From NCBI GenBank assembly GCA_905215325.1, contig CAJMPP010000024.1, forward strand, positions 1 through 39,373: 39,373 bases of DNA. Direction: 5' to 3'. Below are positions 7,841-16,758 of the stretch, in pieces. The first letter of the stretch is position 1. Each line of letters starts with the position of its first letter. This DNA is from an uncultured bacterium (lineage in GTDB: Bacteria; Actinomycetota; Coriobacteriia; Coriobacteriales; Eggerthellaceae). The notes beneath the pieces were generated by a model. The model searched no databases, had not been told where the DNA came from, and saw only the letters and a program-made list of their open reading frames with translations. The translations under genes and the position numbers were made by a program.

Positions 7841-10516
7841 ATGGAAGAAATGCCGAAAACCTACGATACCGCCGCCGTTGAGCAGCGCATGCTGAACAAG
7901 TGGCTTGAAGGCGACTATTACCGTCGCAGCGCCGGCGTCGGCGATTGCACGGTGACCATCCCGCCGCCCAACGTCACGGGCAAGCTGCATATGGGCCACG
8001 CTATGGATGACACCATCCAGGACACGTTCGTTCGCTTCAACCGCATGCGCGGGCGTTCCACGCGCTGGATCCTGGGAACGGACCATGCCGGCATCGCCAC
8101 CCAGACCAAGGTGGACAAGAAGCTTGCCGCCGAGGGCATCTCGCGTCGTGAGATCGGCCGTGAGAAGTTCATCGATGCGTGCTGGGACTGGACCAACGAG
8201 TATGGCGGGTTCATCGTCGAGCAGGTCAAGCGCATGGGCTGCTCCGTTGATTTTTCCGATCCGCACTTCACCATGGATGACGATTACGCCAAGGGCGTTC
8301 GCAAGGTGTTCTGCGACTGGTATCACGACGATTTGATCTATCGCGGCAAGCGCATCGTGAACTGGTGCCCGCATTGCACCACGGCCATCGCCGACGACGA
8401 GGCCGAGTACAAAGAGGAAGACGGTCACCTGTGGCATCTGCGCTACCCGTTGGTCGAGCCTATCGACGGGCAGGAATACATCGTGGTTGCGACCACGCGC
8501 CCGGAAACCATGCTGGGCGACACGGGCGTCGCCGTATCTCCGAAAGACCACGACAAAGATAAGTTCGTGGGCGCGAAGGTCATGTTGCCCATCATGGATC
8601 GCGAGATCCCCATCTTCTCCGATTTCTACGTTGACGCGGGTTTCGGCTCCGGCTTCGTGAAGGTCACTCCCGCCCACGACCCCAACGACTTCGCCATGGG
8701 CGAGCGTCATGGGCTGGAGAAGATCAACATCTTCGACGAGACGGCGCATGTCGTTGAAGGCTACGGTGAATTCACCGGCATGAGCCGCGAGGAATGCCGT
8801 GAGGCCGTTGTGGCGTGGTTCGAGGAGCATGGCCTGCTCGATCATGTCGAGGACCATCATCACTCGGTCATGCATTGCTACCGCTGCGCCTCCGCATTGG
8901 AGCCGTGGTTGTCCGAGCAGTGGTTCGTGGCCGTCGATAAGCTCAAGGGGCCGGCTACCGAGGCCGTCACCTCCGGCAACATCAAGTTCCATCCCGAGCG
9001 CTGGACGCAGTCCTATCTCACTTGGATGGAGAACCTTAAGGACTGGTGCATCTCCCGCCAGCTGTGGTGGGGCCATCGCATCCCCGTGTTCTACTGCGAG
9101 GATTGCGGCTGGGAAGATGCGCTCATGGAAGACGTGGATGTATGCCCGAAGTGCGGCGGGCATCACGTGCGCCAGGACGAGGACGTTTTGGACACCTGGT
9201 TCTCCAGCCAGCTGTGGACCTTCGCCACGCAGGGGTGGCCCGATAACACCGATTTGCTGAAGGGACATCATCCCACGGCGGCGTTGTTCACCGCGCGCGA
9301 TATCATCGCGCTGTGGGTTGCGCGCATGATCATGGCCTCTACGTACTTCCTGGACGAGATCCCGTTCCATGACGTTGTCATCTACGCCACCATCTTGGCC
9401 AAGGATGGTACCCGCATGTCCAAGTCCAAGGGCAACGGCGTCAACCCCATGGACCTTATCGAGAAGTACGGCGCCGACGCCATGCGCTTCAACCTGCTCA
9501 CGCTGGTCACCAACAACCAGGACGTCCGCTTCGATGCCAACATCGATAAGAAGACGCGCGAGCTCATCGATAGCCCGCGTACCGAGCAGGCGCGTTCGTT
9601 CGTCACGAAGATTTGGAACGCCAGCCGTTTCGTGCTGGGCAACTTGGAGGGCTTCACGCCCGGCGACCCCGTTGCGCGCACGCAGGCCGATGCATGGATC
9701 TTCAGCCGTCTGGCACGCCTGTCGAAGGCTGTCACGGAGGGGATTTCCGCATACCAGTTCGGCGAGGTTGCACGTGAGCTGCACAACTTCTTCTGGAACG
9801 AGTTCTGCGACTGGTACATCGAGTTCTCGAAGGCCAGCCTGCGTGCCGAAGGCGAGGAGCGCCTGCAGACGCAGCGCAACCTGGTGTTCGTGCTGGACAA
9901 CGCGCTTCGCCTGCTGCATCCGGCCATGCCTTTCGTGACCGAGGCCATCTGGGAGCATCTGCCCAAGGCCGAAGGGGAGAAGCCCGCGCTCATGGTTGCG
10001 GCCTGGCCCGAACCCGAGACGCTTGCGTCTTGGATCGACCCCGACGCCGAGCGCGCGGTCGGCATGTTGTGCGGCGTCGTGGGCGCCGTGCGCTCCACGC
10101 GTGCCCGTTATGGCATCAGCCCCAAGCAGGAGCTTGCGGTCGTGGTGAATGCTCAGCCTGAGAACGTGACCGTGCTCGAGGAGCTTTCCTCGCAGATCGC
10201 CGTCATGGCCCGCGTGTCTGAGTTCACGGTCGCCGCAGGCGCGCCCAAGCCCGCTGAGAGCGCGGCCGTGGTGGTCGAGGGCGCCGAGGTGTACAGCGTG
10301 CTCACCGGCATGGTCGATTTCGATGCCGAGCGCACCCGTCTTGCCAAGGAGCAGAAGAAGCTGGCTGGCGATGCCGCCAAGTTCTCCAAGAAGCTTTCCA
10401 ATCCGGGCTTTTTGGCAAAGGCCGCTCCCGAGATCGTGGAGAAGGACCGCGCCAAGCTCGCCGAAATCGAAGACCAGTTGGCCCGTGTCGAGGCTCAGCT
10501 GGCCGAGCTTGGGTAG
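7841..10516 (+). CDS. valS: valine-tRNA ligase
   Basis: This class I aminoacyl-tRNA synthetase charges tRNA-Val and edits misactivated threonine. The HIGH-type motif appears as HMGH at residues 50-53 after PPPNVTGK, and the KMSKS-type motif as MSKSK at 526-530. The editing (CP1) domain lies between, with the family segment TTRPETMLGDT. Zinc-type cysteine pairs are seen in the CEDCGW..CPKCGG insert. The C-terminus (about 820-891) is a coiled coil rich in Lys/Glu/Leu that in this family contacts the tRNA. At 891 residues it is full length. The ATG at 7841 uses the GGAG within the end of clpX. Confidence 0.97.
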   Translation: MEEMPKTYDTAAVEQRMLNKWLEGDYYRRSAGVGDCTVTIPPPNVTGKLHMGHAMDDTIQDTFVRFNRMRGRSTRWILGTDHAGIATQTKVDKKLAAEGISRREIGREKFIDACWDWTNEYGGFIVEQVKRMGCSVDFSDPHFTMDDDYAKGVRKVFCDWYHDDLIYRGKRIVNWCPHCTTAIADDEAEYKEEDGHLWHLRYPLVEPIDGQEYIVVATTRPETMLGDTGVAVSPKDHDKDKFVGAKVMLPIMDREIPIFSDFYVDAGFGSGFVKVTPAHDPNDFAMGERHGLEKINIFDETAHVVEGYGEFTGMSREECREAVVAWFEEHGLLDHVEDHHHSVMHCYRCASALEPWLSEQWFVAVDKLKGPATEAVTSGNIKFHPERWTQSYLTWMENLKDWCISRQLWWGHRIPVFYCEDCGWEDALMEDVDVCPKCGGHHVRQDEDVLDTWFSSQLWTFATQGWPDNTDLLKGHHPTAALFTARDIIALWVARMIMASTYFLDEIPFHDVVIYATILAKDGTRMSKSKGNGVNPMDLIEKYGADAMRFNLLTLVTNNQDVRFDANIDKKTRELIDSPRTEQARSFVTKIWNASRFVLGNLEGFTPGDPVARTQADAWIFSRLARLSKAVTEGISAYQFGEVARELHNFFWNEFCDWYIEFSKASLRAEGEERLQTQRNLVFVLDNALRLLHPAMPFVTEAIWEHLPKAEGEKPALMVAAWPEPETLASWIDPDAERAVGMLCGVVGAVRSTRARYGISPKQELAVVVNAQPENVTVLEELSSQIAVMARVSEFTVAAGAPKPAESAAVVVEGAEVYSVLTGMVDFDAERTRLAKEQKKLAGDAAKFSKKLSNPGFLAKAAPEIVEKDRAKLAEIEDQLARVEAQLAELG

Positions 10517-10551
10517 TTGTGAAGGAATTCGCAGCTAGCAGACCAAATAAC

Positions 10552-10580
10552 TTGCACGATAAGGGCAATGGCGGTATACT
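10552..10580 (+). promoter_or_regulatory. sigma70-type promoter of rplS
   Basis: TTGCAC (10552-10557) and TATACT (10575-10580) are separated by exactly 17 bases, the best -35/-10 pair in the window. Transcription should begin near 10587, giving a leader of about 53 bases before the rplS start. Confidence 0.85.
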
Positions 10581-10639
10581 GTCCAATCGTGTCTTGTGAC
10601 AAGTAAAGGTTTTACTGAACATATAAGAAGGAACAGGCA

Positions 10640-10987
10640 ATGGATATCATTCGCGCAATCGAGCAGCAGCAGATCAAGTCCGATCTCCCCGAATTCCACG
10701 TTGGCGACAACGTCAAGGTTCACTACCGCATCACCGAGGGTAACCGTGAGCGTATCCAGGTGTTCCAGGGCGACGTGATCCGTCGTCACGGTCATGGCGT
10801 TCGCGAGACGTTCACCGTTCGTAAGATCAGCTTCTCCATCGGTGTTGAGCGTACCTTCCCGGTTCACTCCCCGAAGATCGACAAGATCGAGGTCACCCGT
10901 AAGGGCGATGTCCGTCGCGCCAAGCTGTACTACCTCCGCGACAAGGTGGGCAAGGCCGCCAAGATCAAGGAGAAGTCCTTCCGCTAA
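10640..10987 (+). CDS. rplS: 50S ribosomal protein L19
   Basis: L19 sits at the 30S-50S interface of the ribosome. The 115-residue product matches the family along its full length, including the FHVGDNVKVHYRITEG segment, the RIQVFQGDVIRR core and the C-terminal VRRAKLYYLRDKVGKAA segment. The RBS AGAAGGAA lies about 8 bases before ATG 10640. The gene has its own strong promoter and its own terminator, so it is an independent transcription unit; the usual partners trmD and rimM are not adjacent. Confidence 0.98.
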   Translation: MDIIRAIEQQQIKSDLPEFHVGDNVKVHYRITEGNRERIQVFQGDVIRRHGHGVRETFTVRKISFSIGVERTFPVHSPKIDKIEVTRKGDVRRAKLYYLRDKVGKAAKIKEKSFR

Positions 10988-11012
10988 GCCGATATTCGGT
11001 ATATGCGATTTT

Positions 11013-11049
11013 AAGAACCCCTCATCCAGATGGAGGAGGGGTTCTTTTT
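11013..11049 (+). terminator. intrinsic terminator of rplS
   Basis: AAGAACCCCTC (11013-11023) pairs perfectly with GAGGGGTTCTT (11036-11046) and is followed by a run of Ts. It lies 26 bases past the rplS stop. Confidence 0.93.
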
Positions 11050-11132
11050 GATTCGAAACTCGAGATAGGCTGCTTTCAAACCAGGGGTACTGACGGCTCT
11101 ACGTTGATGTATGCCATACGGGAGAGGAAACC

Positions 11133-11912
11133 ATGGGTCCAACGGTTTCAGAAATCAAATCGAAGCTACAAGCTGCCGACGCTGCCGAGTTTGCTGTTCT
11201 TGAGCGTTCCTTGGTTGCGGATACGCGCAAGGGGGTTCGTGCGGCGGTCGAATCAGCTCGAAGGCGACTTGCGGCCGAGGCCCAAGAAGCTGTGCGCCTG
11301 GAGGGAATGTATGCCTTCCAAAACGATATTGCTCGCGGCGGTATAGCGGTCGGCCTTGATGAGGTTGGACGCGGTCCGTTGGCGGGGCCGTTGGCGGTGG
11401 GCGCAGTGGTGCTGCCGGATCAGCCGCATATCCTAGGGCTTAATGATTCCAAGCAGGTGAAACCGGAATCGCGCGAGGTCATTGCTCGTCGCATCAAGGA
11501 GGTTGCGCTTGCTTGGACCGTTCAATACGTTTCGCCTGAGGATATCGATGCTCATGGGATGACGGCTTCCTTGATGCATGCGTTTCGGACCGCCCTTGCG
11601 GAAGTGGAGTCGGCGGGCATAAAGCCCGACACGGTGCTGCTCGATGGAAATCCGCTGCGTATGGATCCGCGCGAGGTGAACGTGGTGAAAGGCGATGCGA
11701 AATGCGCCTCCATCGCGGCTGCTTCCATTGTGGCGAAGGTCGAGCGCGATGCGCTTATGTGCGAGTACGCCCGGCAGTATCCCGAGTATGACTTCTCGTC
11801 CAACAAAGGCTATGCCAGCGCTGCGCATATCCAGGCCATCAAGGACCATGGGCTTTGCCCGATTCACCGAGCGTCCTTTTGCCATGCGTTCACGCAGGAA
11901 AGCTTGTTTTGA
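11133..11912 (+). CDS. rnhB: ribonuclease HII
   Basis: RNase HII removes ribonucleotides and RNA from RNA-DNA hybrids in genomic DNA. The catalytic start of the fold is GLDEVGRGPLAGP, with Asp76 and Glu77; the further acidic residues are in LLDGNPL and in KGDAKCASIAAASIVAKVERD. The signature SNKGYASAAH..AI is also present. The first 70 residues form a helical, charged extension before the catalytic domain, as also seen in long Gram-positive RNases HII (which makes the full 259 residues normal). ATG 11133 has GGAGAGG at good distance. A very strong hairpin follows. Confidence 0.96.
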   Translation: MGPTVSEIKSKLQAADAAEFAVLERSLVADTRKGVRAAVESARRRLAAEAQEAVRLEGMYAFQNDIARGGIAVGLDEVGRGPLAGPLAVGAVVLPDQPHILGLNDSKQVKPESREVIARRIKEVALAWTVQYVSPEDIDAHGMTASLMHAFRTALAEVESAGIKPDTVLLDGNPLRMDPREVNVVKGDAKCASIAAASIVAKVERDALMCEYARQYPEYDFSSNKGYASAAHIQAIKDHGLCPIHRASFCHAFTQESLF

Positions 11913-11990
11913 TCGGTGCTTGCGGTGTCTTGGCGGTGCGTGCTTGACCGGGCTGCGGCAGTGAGCGGCAGCGCTAGCGTGTGCGAATGA

Positions 11991-12048
11991 GAAGGCTCCC
12001 GCGCCTTTCCCGTTGGTTTCGGGAAAGGCGCGGGAGCCTTCTTTCCTT
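11991..12048 (+). terminator. very strong intrinsic terminator after rnhB
   Basis: A perfect 22-bp stem (11991-12012 with 12020-12041, 7-base loop) is followed by TTTCCTT. It is the longest perfect hairpin in the window and lies about 80 bases past rnhB. The surrounding 11913-12321 gap holds no supported gene; an open frame at 12098-12391 lacks an RBS and overlaps yraN. Confidence 0.88.
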
Positions 12049-12260
12049 ATCTTGGCTTGGCTTTGCCGATTGACGGTATTACTGGTGGGAATCAGCGTTG
12101 GAAAGCGATGGGAACGCTTATCCTAGCTTGGTCGTATCCCGCTGCCAGGCTGTGCTGTGCGATTTAGGAGGCGTGTCGAGGTTTCTTCATTCTCGAGGGC
12201 GGTGGTCTCGTAGGCGATTTCCAGATCTTGCAAGTTTGCGTGGTGCTATCCGCAAGGTTC

Positions 12261-12275
12261 GCACAAGGGTTGTGC
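12261..12275. promoter_or_regulatory. inverted repeat upstream of the yraN-comM-dprA operon
   Basis: GCACAA (12261-12266) and TTGTGC (12270-12275) form a perfect 6-3-6 dyad about 46 bases before the yraN start. A second small dyad TTGCG/CGCAA flanks it on the left (12236-12255 region). Position and symmetry suit a repressor or activator site for the operon. No regulator is identified. Confidence 0.4.
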
Positions 12276-12321
12276 AAGATGGCGTTGTTATGGTGGGCTA
12301 TAGCGAGGAAAGGAGCACGCT

Positions 12322-12879
12322 ATGGCCGAATCACGCCATGATAAGAAGCACAGCGAACAGGACATCGAACATGCTGGGCAATCTGCAGTGAGCAAGGGCG
12401 AAGAACCTGTTGCGAACAACGGCGAAACCGTTGGGGCCTCGTCCGCAAACAAGGATGAGCCCCCACCGCAGTCTTCTAAAGACGGTCAAGGTACTGGCAA
12501 CCAACCCAATTTGCATAACAAGCGCCTGGGCCGTTTAGGGGAGGATGTCGCGGCGCGTTACCTGGTGTCGCGCGGTTATGAGATCATCGCGCGCAATTGG
12601 ACATGCCAGGCCGGCGAGGCGGATATCATCGCGCGTGATGACGATATCTTGGTGTTCGCCGAGGTGAAAACGCGATCGAGTACCGAGAAAGGCTTTCCCA
12701 GCGAAGCCGTTGACAGCAAAAAGCGTGGCAAGTATCTCAAGATCGCCGAGCTTTTCACAAGCAGATACGATGTGCAAGACCTTCAGGTCCGTTTCGATGT
12801 CATGTCGTTGGTCGTCACTGACAACGCGCACGCCACCATCCGTCATTACATCAATGCCTTCGGGGCCGAGTCGCTATGA
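12322..12879 (+). CDS. yraN: YraN family (UPF0102) nuclease-like protein
   Basis: The conserved part starts near residue 66 (LGRLGEDVAARYLVSRGYEI) and contains the restriction-endonuclease-like motif GEADIIARDD..LVFAEVKTRS, in which the acidic residues and Lys match the active-site pattern of the fold. The function of the family is not settled; it neighbours DNA uptake and recombination genes in many genomes. The first 65 residues are an unusual hydrophilic, low-complexity extension. ATG 12322 has GGAAAGGAG nearby. The stop overlaps the comM start by 4 bases (ATGA), indicating coupled translation. Confidence 0.9.
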   Translation: MAESRHDKKHSEQDIEHAGQSAVSKGEEPVANNGETVGASSANKDEPPPQSSKDGQGTGNQPNLHNKRLGRLGEDVAARYLVSRGYEIIARNWTCQAGEADIIARDDDILVFAEVKTRSSTEKGFPSEAVDSKKRGKYLKIAELFTSRYDVQDLQVRFDVMSLVVTDNAHATIRHYINAFGAESL

Positions 12880-14366
12880 GCGCGTCGTGCGTTGTGCATG
12901 CCGCAACGTTGCGCGGCGTTCAGGCGGTGCCCGTCGAGGTCGAAGTGTGCGTGAGCAACGGGATGCCGGGCTTTTCGGTTGTGGGAATGGCCGATGCCTC
13001 GGTGCAGGAATCGCGGGAGCGTGTGCGGGCTGCGTTGCGAGCCTGCGGTTTCAGCATGCCGAGCAGCAAAGTGGTGGTGAACCTTGCACCGAGCGCGCTG
13101 CGCAAAACCGGTTCCGGCTTCGATCTTCCCATAGCCGTCGGCCTGCTGTGCGCAACAGGCCAGGTGAACCCTGCCGTGCTCGATGGCGTGCTGTTTGCGG
13201 GGGAGCTCTCATTGGAAGGGGCGGTGCGGCCGATTGCCGGCTTGCTTGCTTATGCCTTATGCGCACAACAGCAGCACCTTGCCCTTGTCAGCGCGGCTGA
13301 GGACGGTGCGGGGCGGATAGAGGGCATAAGGCGGCGGGTCATCGAATCGCTTGGGCAGTTGCGTCGTGGAGAGTTCGCCGAGCTTGGGGGCGCGTTTGCG
13401 CCCGATAAACCCCAAGAGCTTGATTTTCGCGACATCGCGGGCCACGACATGGCCAAGCGCGCATTTCAGATAGCGGCAGCCGGCGGCCATGGTTTGCTTA
13501 TGATGGGTCCTCCGGGCTCCGGCAAGACCATGCTGGCATCGCGCCTGCCTTCGATATTGGCCCCCTTGTCGCGCTCGGAGGCGCTTGAGGCGGCGGTCAT
13601 CCATTCCGTTGCCGGTCGGGATGCCGCGCCGCTGCTGGCGGGCATCAGGCCGTTTCATGCGCCTCATCATTGCGCGACTCTGGCGGGTTTGGTGGGCGGG
13701 GGCTCGCCTCCGCGACCAGGTGCCATCTCGCTGGCGCATAACGGAGTGCTGTTTTTGGATGAGCTGCCCGAGTTCGCCCCTTCGGTGTTGCAGGGCATTC
13801 GGCAGCCCATGGAGGCCGGCGAAGTGGTGGTCACGCGAGCCGATGGAAGCGTCCGCTTTCCTGCGCGCTTCATGCTGGTGGCGGCTGCCAATCCGTGTCC
13901 TTGCGGCTTTTTCGGCGACTCCGAGCGCACGTGCAGCTGCTCGCAGCGTCAGGTGCATCAATATCAAGGACGCGTGGGCGGGCCGCTCATGGACCGCATC
14001 GACGTGCATATCGATGTTGCCCGCATCCCGCCGGGCCAGGTGCTGTCCACGGGTCACGGGACCTCGTCGGCGAAGCTTCGCGAAGGCGTGCTTGCTGCTC
14101 GAGAATACGCATCGTGGCGACGCAGCACCACGGGTTTTGATGAGCGCGCGCGTCAGGCCGAGGTGCTGGTCGAGTCGTGCGCCATGAGCGAAGCCGATCG
14201 CGGCTTTTTGGAGAAGCTGGCCGCATCGGGATCGATGAGCGGGCGAGCCATCATGCGCACGTTGGCGTTGGCCCGAACCATCGCCGATATGGAGCAGGTG
14301 CCCAAGGTGGCTCGGGACCACTTATGCGAAGCGGTCGGTTTTCGACTGCGCGAAGGAGGCGCATGA
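12876..14366 (+). CDS. comM: YifB/ComM family Mg-chelatase-like AAA+ ATPase
   Basis: ComM is a hexameric helicase that promotes branch migration when donor DNA is integrated during natural transformation. The N-terminal domain (residues 1-180) shows the family segments GMPGFSVVGMAD and VNLAPSALRKTGSGFDLPIA. The AAA+ core has Walker A GPPGSGKT near residue 211 and a Walker B-type FLDELPEF. A zinc-like cysteine group appears in NPCPCGFFGD..CSCS, and a C-terminal lid domain follows. At 496 residues it is full length. It overlaps yraN by 4 bases and dprA by 1 base. The family is often misnamed magnesium chelatase. Confidence 0.95.
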   Translation: MSASCVVHAATLRGVQAVPVEVEVCVSNGMPGFSVVGMADASVQESRERVRAALRACGFSMPSSKVVVNLAPSALRKTGSGFDLPIAVGLLCATGQVNPAVLDGVLFAGELSLEGAVRPIAGLLAYALCAQQQHLALVSAAEDGAGRIEGIRRRVIESLGQLRRGEFAELGGAFAPDKPQELDFRDIAGHDMAKRAFQIAAAGGHGLLMMGPPGSGKTMLASRLPSILAPLSRSEALEAAVIHSVAGRDAAPLLAGIRPFHAPHHCATLAGLVGGGSPPRPGAISLAHNGVLFLDELPEFAPSVLQGIRQPMEAGEVVVTRADGSVRFPARFMLVAAANPCPCGFFGDSERTCSCSQRQVHQYQGRVGGPLMDRIDVHIDVARIPPGQVLSTGHGTSSAKLREGVLAAREYASWRRSTTGFDERARQAEVLVESCAMSEADRGFLEKLAASGSMSGRAIMRTLALARTIADMEQVPKVARDHLCEAVGFRLREGGA

Positions 14367-15340
14367 TGACGAGCGGGCGACGGGAGGGGCAGGGTGTGCG
14401 GCTGGCGGGGATGAGGACGGTGCTGCTGCCCGACGACCCAAGGTTTCCCGCCGCTTTGCGCGTCATCCCGCGACCGCCGAAGCGGCTGTATGTGCTGGGC
14501 GACCCCGAGGCGCTTACGGAAGGGCTTGCCGTGGTGGGCGCGCGCAAGGCCACGCCTTACGGCATCGGCGCGGCGAAGCGCTTCGCACGGCTTGCAGCGC
14601 AGCGGGGCATCGCGGTGATTTCGGGCGGCGCACGGGGTTGCGACGCCGCCGCTCACGAGGCGGCGCTTTCCGAAGGCGCGCCCACGGTGGCATTTTTGGG
14701 TGGCGGCTGCGATGTCCCGTACCCTCGCGAACATGCGGGCCTGTTCGAGCGGATAGCGCTCTGTGGTGGAGCGGTGGTTTCCGAGCATGCTTGGGACGCG
14801 CCGGCCTTGCCTCAGCAGTTTCGCACGCGAAATCGGCTTATCGCCGGTCTTGCGCGGGTGACGCTCATCGTGGAGGCCGGTTTGCCTTCGGGGACCTTCT
14901 CCACTGCCGATGAAGCGCTTGCGGCGGGTCGTGACGTGCTGGTGGTGCCCGGCGCCATCAATTCGGCTTCTTCGAAGGGAGCGAATCGTTTGCTCGTGCA
15001 GGGGGCGTCTCCCGTAGTCGACGATGAATCGTTCTCCGATGTGCTGTTCAGCGTGTTCGGCTGCTTGAAGATGCAGGATGCTGATGAGCTGAGCGGGAAA
15101 GGGGGTCGAGCCGGCTTGGCCGGCTCGAGGGGCGCGCGCGGAGCAAGCCGCGCTGCTGCGGACCCGATTACGGCTGCGCTGCAGGCGGAGCCGCTAGGTA
15201 TGGAGCAGCTCTTCGAGCTGGCGAGCGAGCATTGTGGCGAGCGGGATGCACGCGCCTGGCTGATGGAGCGGCTGGCGGTAGGCGAGCAAGCAGGTTCGTT
15301 CGCGCGTTATCCTGATGGGCGTTGGGGGCCACGGGCCTAG
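14366..15340 (+). CDS. dprA: DNA-processing protein DprA
   Basis: DprA loads RecA onto incoming single-stranded DNA during transformation. The Rossmann-type core carries the family motifs VVGARKATPYG, ISGGARGCDAAAHEAAL, GGGCDVPYPREHAGL and RTRNRLIAGL. A C-terminal region (last ~65 residues, after a Gly/Ala/Arg-rich linker) has the DprA winged-helix pattern. ATG 14366 is chosen because AAGGAGG (14353-14359) lies 6 bases upstream; ATG 14363 is 3 bases from it and equally in frame, so the start may be one codon longer. The length of 324 is normal. comM and dprA side by side suggest a DNA-uptake or recombination role. Confidence 0.95.
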   Translation: MTSGRREGQGVRLAGMRTVLLPDDPRFPAALRVIPRPPKRLYVLGDPEALTEGLAVVGARKATPYGIGAAKRFARLAAQRGIAVISGGARGCDAAAHEAALSEGAPTVAFLGGGCDVPYPREHAGLFERIALCGGAVVSEHAWDAPALPQQFRTRNRLIAGLARVTLIVEAGLPSGTFSTADEALAAGRDVLVVPGAINSASSKGANRLLVQGASPVVDDESFSDVLFSVFGCLKMQDADELSGKGGRAGLAGSRGARGASRAAADPITAALQAEPLGMEQLFELASEHCGERDARAWLMERLAVGEQAGSFARYPDGRWGPRA

Positions 15341-15360
15341 CGTCTGGTATGCTATAGCCT

Positions 15361-16758
15361 ATGGAAACTATGAAACGAATCTCAATCATCGGGGCCGGTC
15401 TCGCAGGAAGCGAGGCGGCCTTGCAGCTAGCGGACCGAGGGTTCTCGGTCCGCCTTGTGGAAATGCGGCCTGAAAAGGGCACGCCCGTGCATAAAACCGG
15501 CCTGTGCGCCGAGCTGGTCTGTTCGAACAGCCTGAAGAGCACGAAGCCGGAAAGCGCGGCGGGTATGCTGAAGGCCGAACTTGCCGCGCTCGGCTCGCAG
15601 GTGCACGCTGCTGCTCTTGATAACGCCGTGGCGGCAGGCGGCGCCCTTGCGGTCGATCGCGAGGCGTTCGCTCTCCAGATCACGCAGCGCATCCAGGAGC
15701 ACCCGTGCATTTCCTTGGAGCACGCGGAGGTGCGCTCGGTGCAGCAGGCCTGCGAGGGCGCCGATGCCGTCATCCTGGCGTCCGGTCCGCTGACTTCCGA
15801 TGCTTTGGCGGAATCGCTGTCCCAGATCACAGGGTCGGACCATATGGCGTTCTACGACGCGGCGGCGCCCATCGTCATGGCCGATTCGCTGGACATGGGC
15901 AAGCTGTTCCGTCAGAGCCGCTACGAGGACGCGGGCGGTCAGGTGGGCGATTACCTGAACGCGCCGTTCTCGCGCGAGGAATACGAGGCGTTCATCGAAC
16001 AGTTGGTTGGCGCCGATCGCGTGATCCGCCGCGAATTCGAGACACGCGATCTGTTCCAGGCCTGCCAGCCCATCGAGGAGATCGCCCGCAAGGGCGTCGA
16101 TGCGCCACGCTTCGGCACGCTCAAGCCTGTCGGCCTGACCGATCCTGCCACAGGCAGGCGCCCGTGGGCCGCCTTGCAGCTGCGCGCCGAGGACGCCCAT
16201 GGGGAAAGCTACAACCTGGTAGGTTTCCAAACCAATTTGACGTTCCCCGAGCAAAAGCGCGTGTTCCGCATGATCCCGGGTTTGGAGCACGCCGAGTTCG
16301 CGCGTTATGGCGTCATGCATCGCAACACGTTCATCAACGCCCCGATGCTGTTGACGCCCGAGCTTAGGCTTCGCAGCACCGGTGGCGTCGATGTGCCGGT
16401 GTTCGTGGCGGGTCAGCTGGCGGGCACCGAGGGCTATTGCGAGGCCATCCGTTCCGGGCTTCATGCGGCGTTGCATGTCGCCGCGTTGCTCGGCGGCGTG
16501 GAGGCTCCGCAGCTGCCGGCGGAAACGGCGTTCGGCGCGTTGCTGGCATACGCTACCGGTCCCGATACCGTCGATTACCAGCCCATGCATGTGAACTTCG
16601 GCATCATGGAGCCGCTTGAACAGCGAATCCGCAACAAGGGGCAGCGTTATGCGGCCTATGCCGAGCGCGGGTCGCAAGCCCTTGAGCGCTATTGCGACGA
16701 GCTGCGCGCTTGCGGGCTTTTGGGCTGCGCGGGGGAAGCTGCCGGGCATGACGCCTAA
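15361..16758 (+). CDS. trmFO: FAD-dependent tRNA uridine-54 C5-methyltransferase TrmFO
   Basis: TrmFO makes ribothymidine at position 54 of tRNA using methylenetetrahydrofolate and reduced FAD. The FAD-binding motif GAGLAGSEAA is at residues 11-20. The conserved cysteines of the family appear as Cys54 in CAELVCSNSLKS and Cys236 in FQACQPIEEIA. The C-terminal part shows LAGTEGYCEAIRSGLHAAL. At 465 residues it is full length. A TATGCT -10-like hexamer ends 7 bases before ATG 15361 and there is no RBS, so translation may be leaderless; ATG 15370 is an alternative. xer starts inside its 3' end. Confidence 0.96.
   Translation: METMKRISIIGAGLAGSEAALQLADRGFSVRLVEMRPEKGTPVHKTGLCAELVCSNSLKSTKPESAAGMLKAELAALGSQVHAAALDNAVAAGGALAVDREAFALQITQRIQEHPCISLEHAEVRSVQQACEGADAVILASGPLTSDALAESLSQITGSDHMAFYDAAAPIVMADSLDMGKLFRQSRYEDAGGQVGDYLNAPFSREEYEAFIEQLVGADRVIRREFETRDLFQACQPIEEIARKGVDAPRFGTLKPVGLTDPATGRRPWAALQLRAEDAHGESYNLVGFQTNLTFPEQKRVFRMIPGLEHAEFARYGVMHRNTFINAPMLLTPELRLRSTGGVDVPVFVAGQLAGTEGYCEAIRSGLHAALHVAALLGGVEAPQLPAETAFGALLAYATGPDTVDYQPMHVNFGIMEPLEQRIRNKGQRYAAYAERGSQALERYCDELRACGLLGCAGEAAGHDA

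Noticed and set aside
7808..9958. 716-codon open frame opposite to valS
   Set aside because: Antisense shadow in GC-rich DNA without family motifs or RBS.
12098..12391. 97-codon open frame before yraN
   Set aside because: No RBS at useful distance, basic and tryptophan-rich without family pattern, overlaps yraN by 70 bases and the dyad region.
12876..14366. Magnesium chelatase subunit
   Set aside because: The N-terminal domain and context with dprA identify ComM/YifB; no chlorophyll or cobalamin genes are present.
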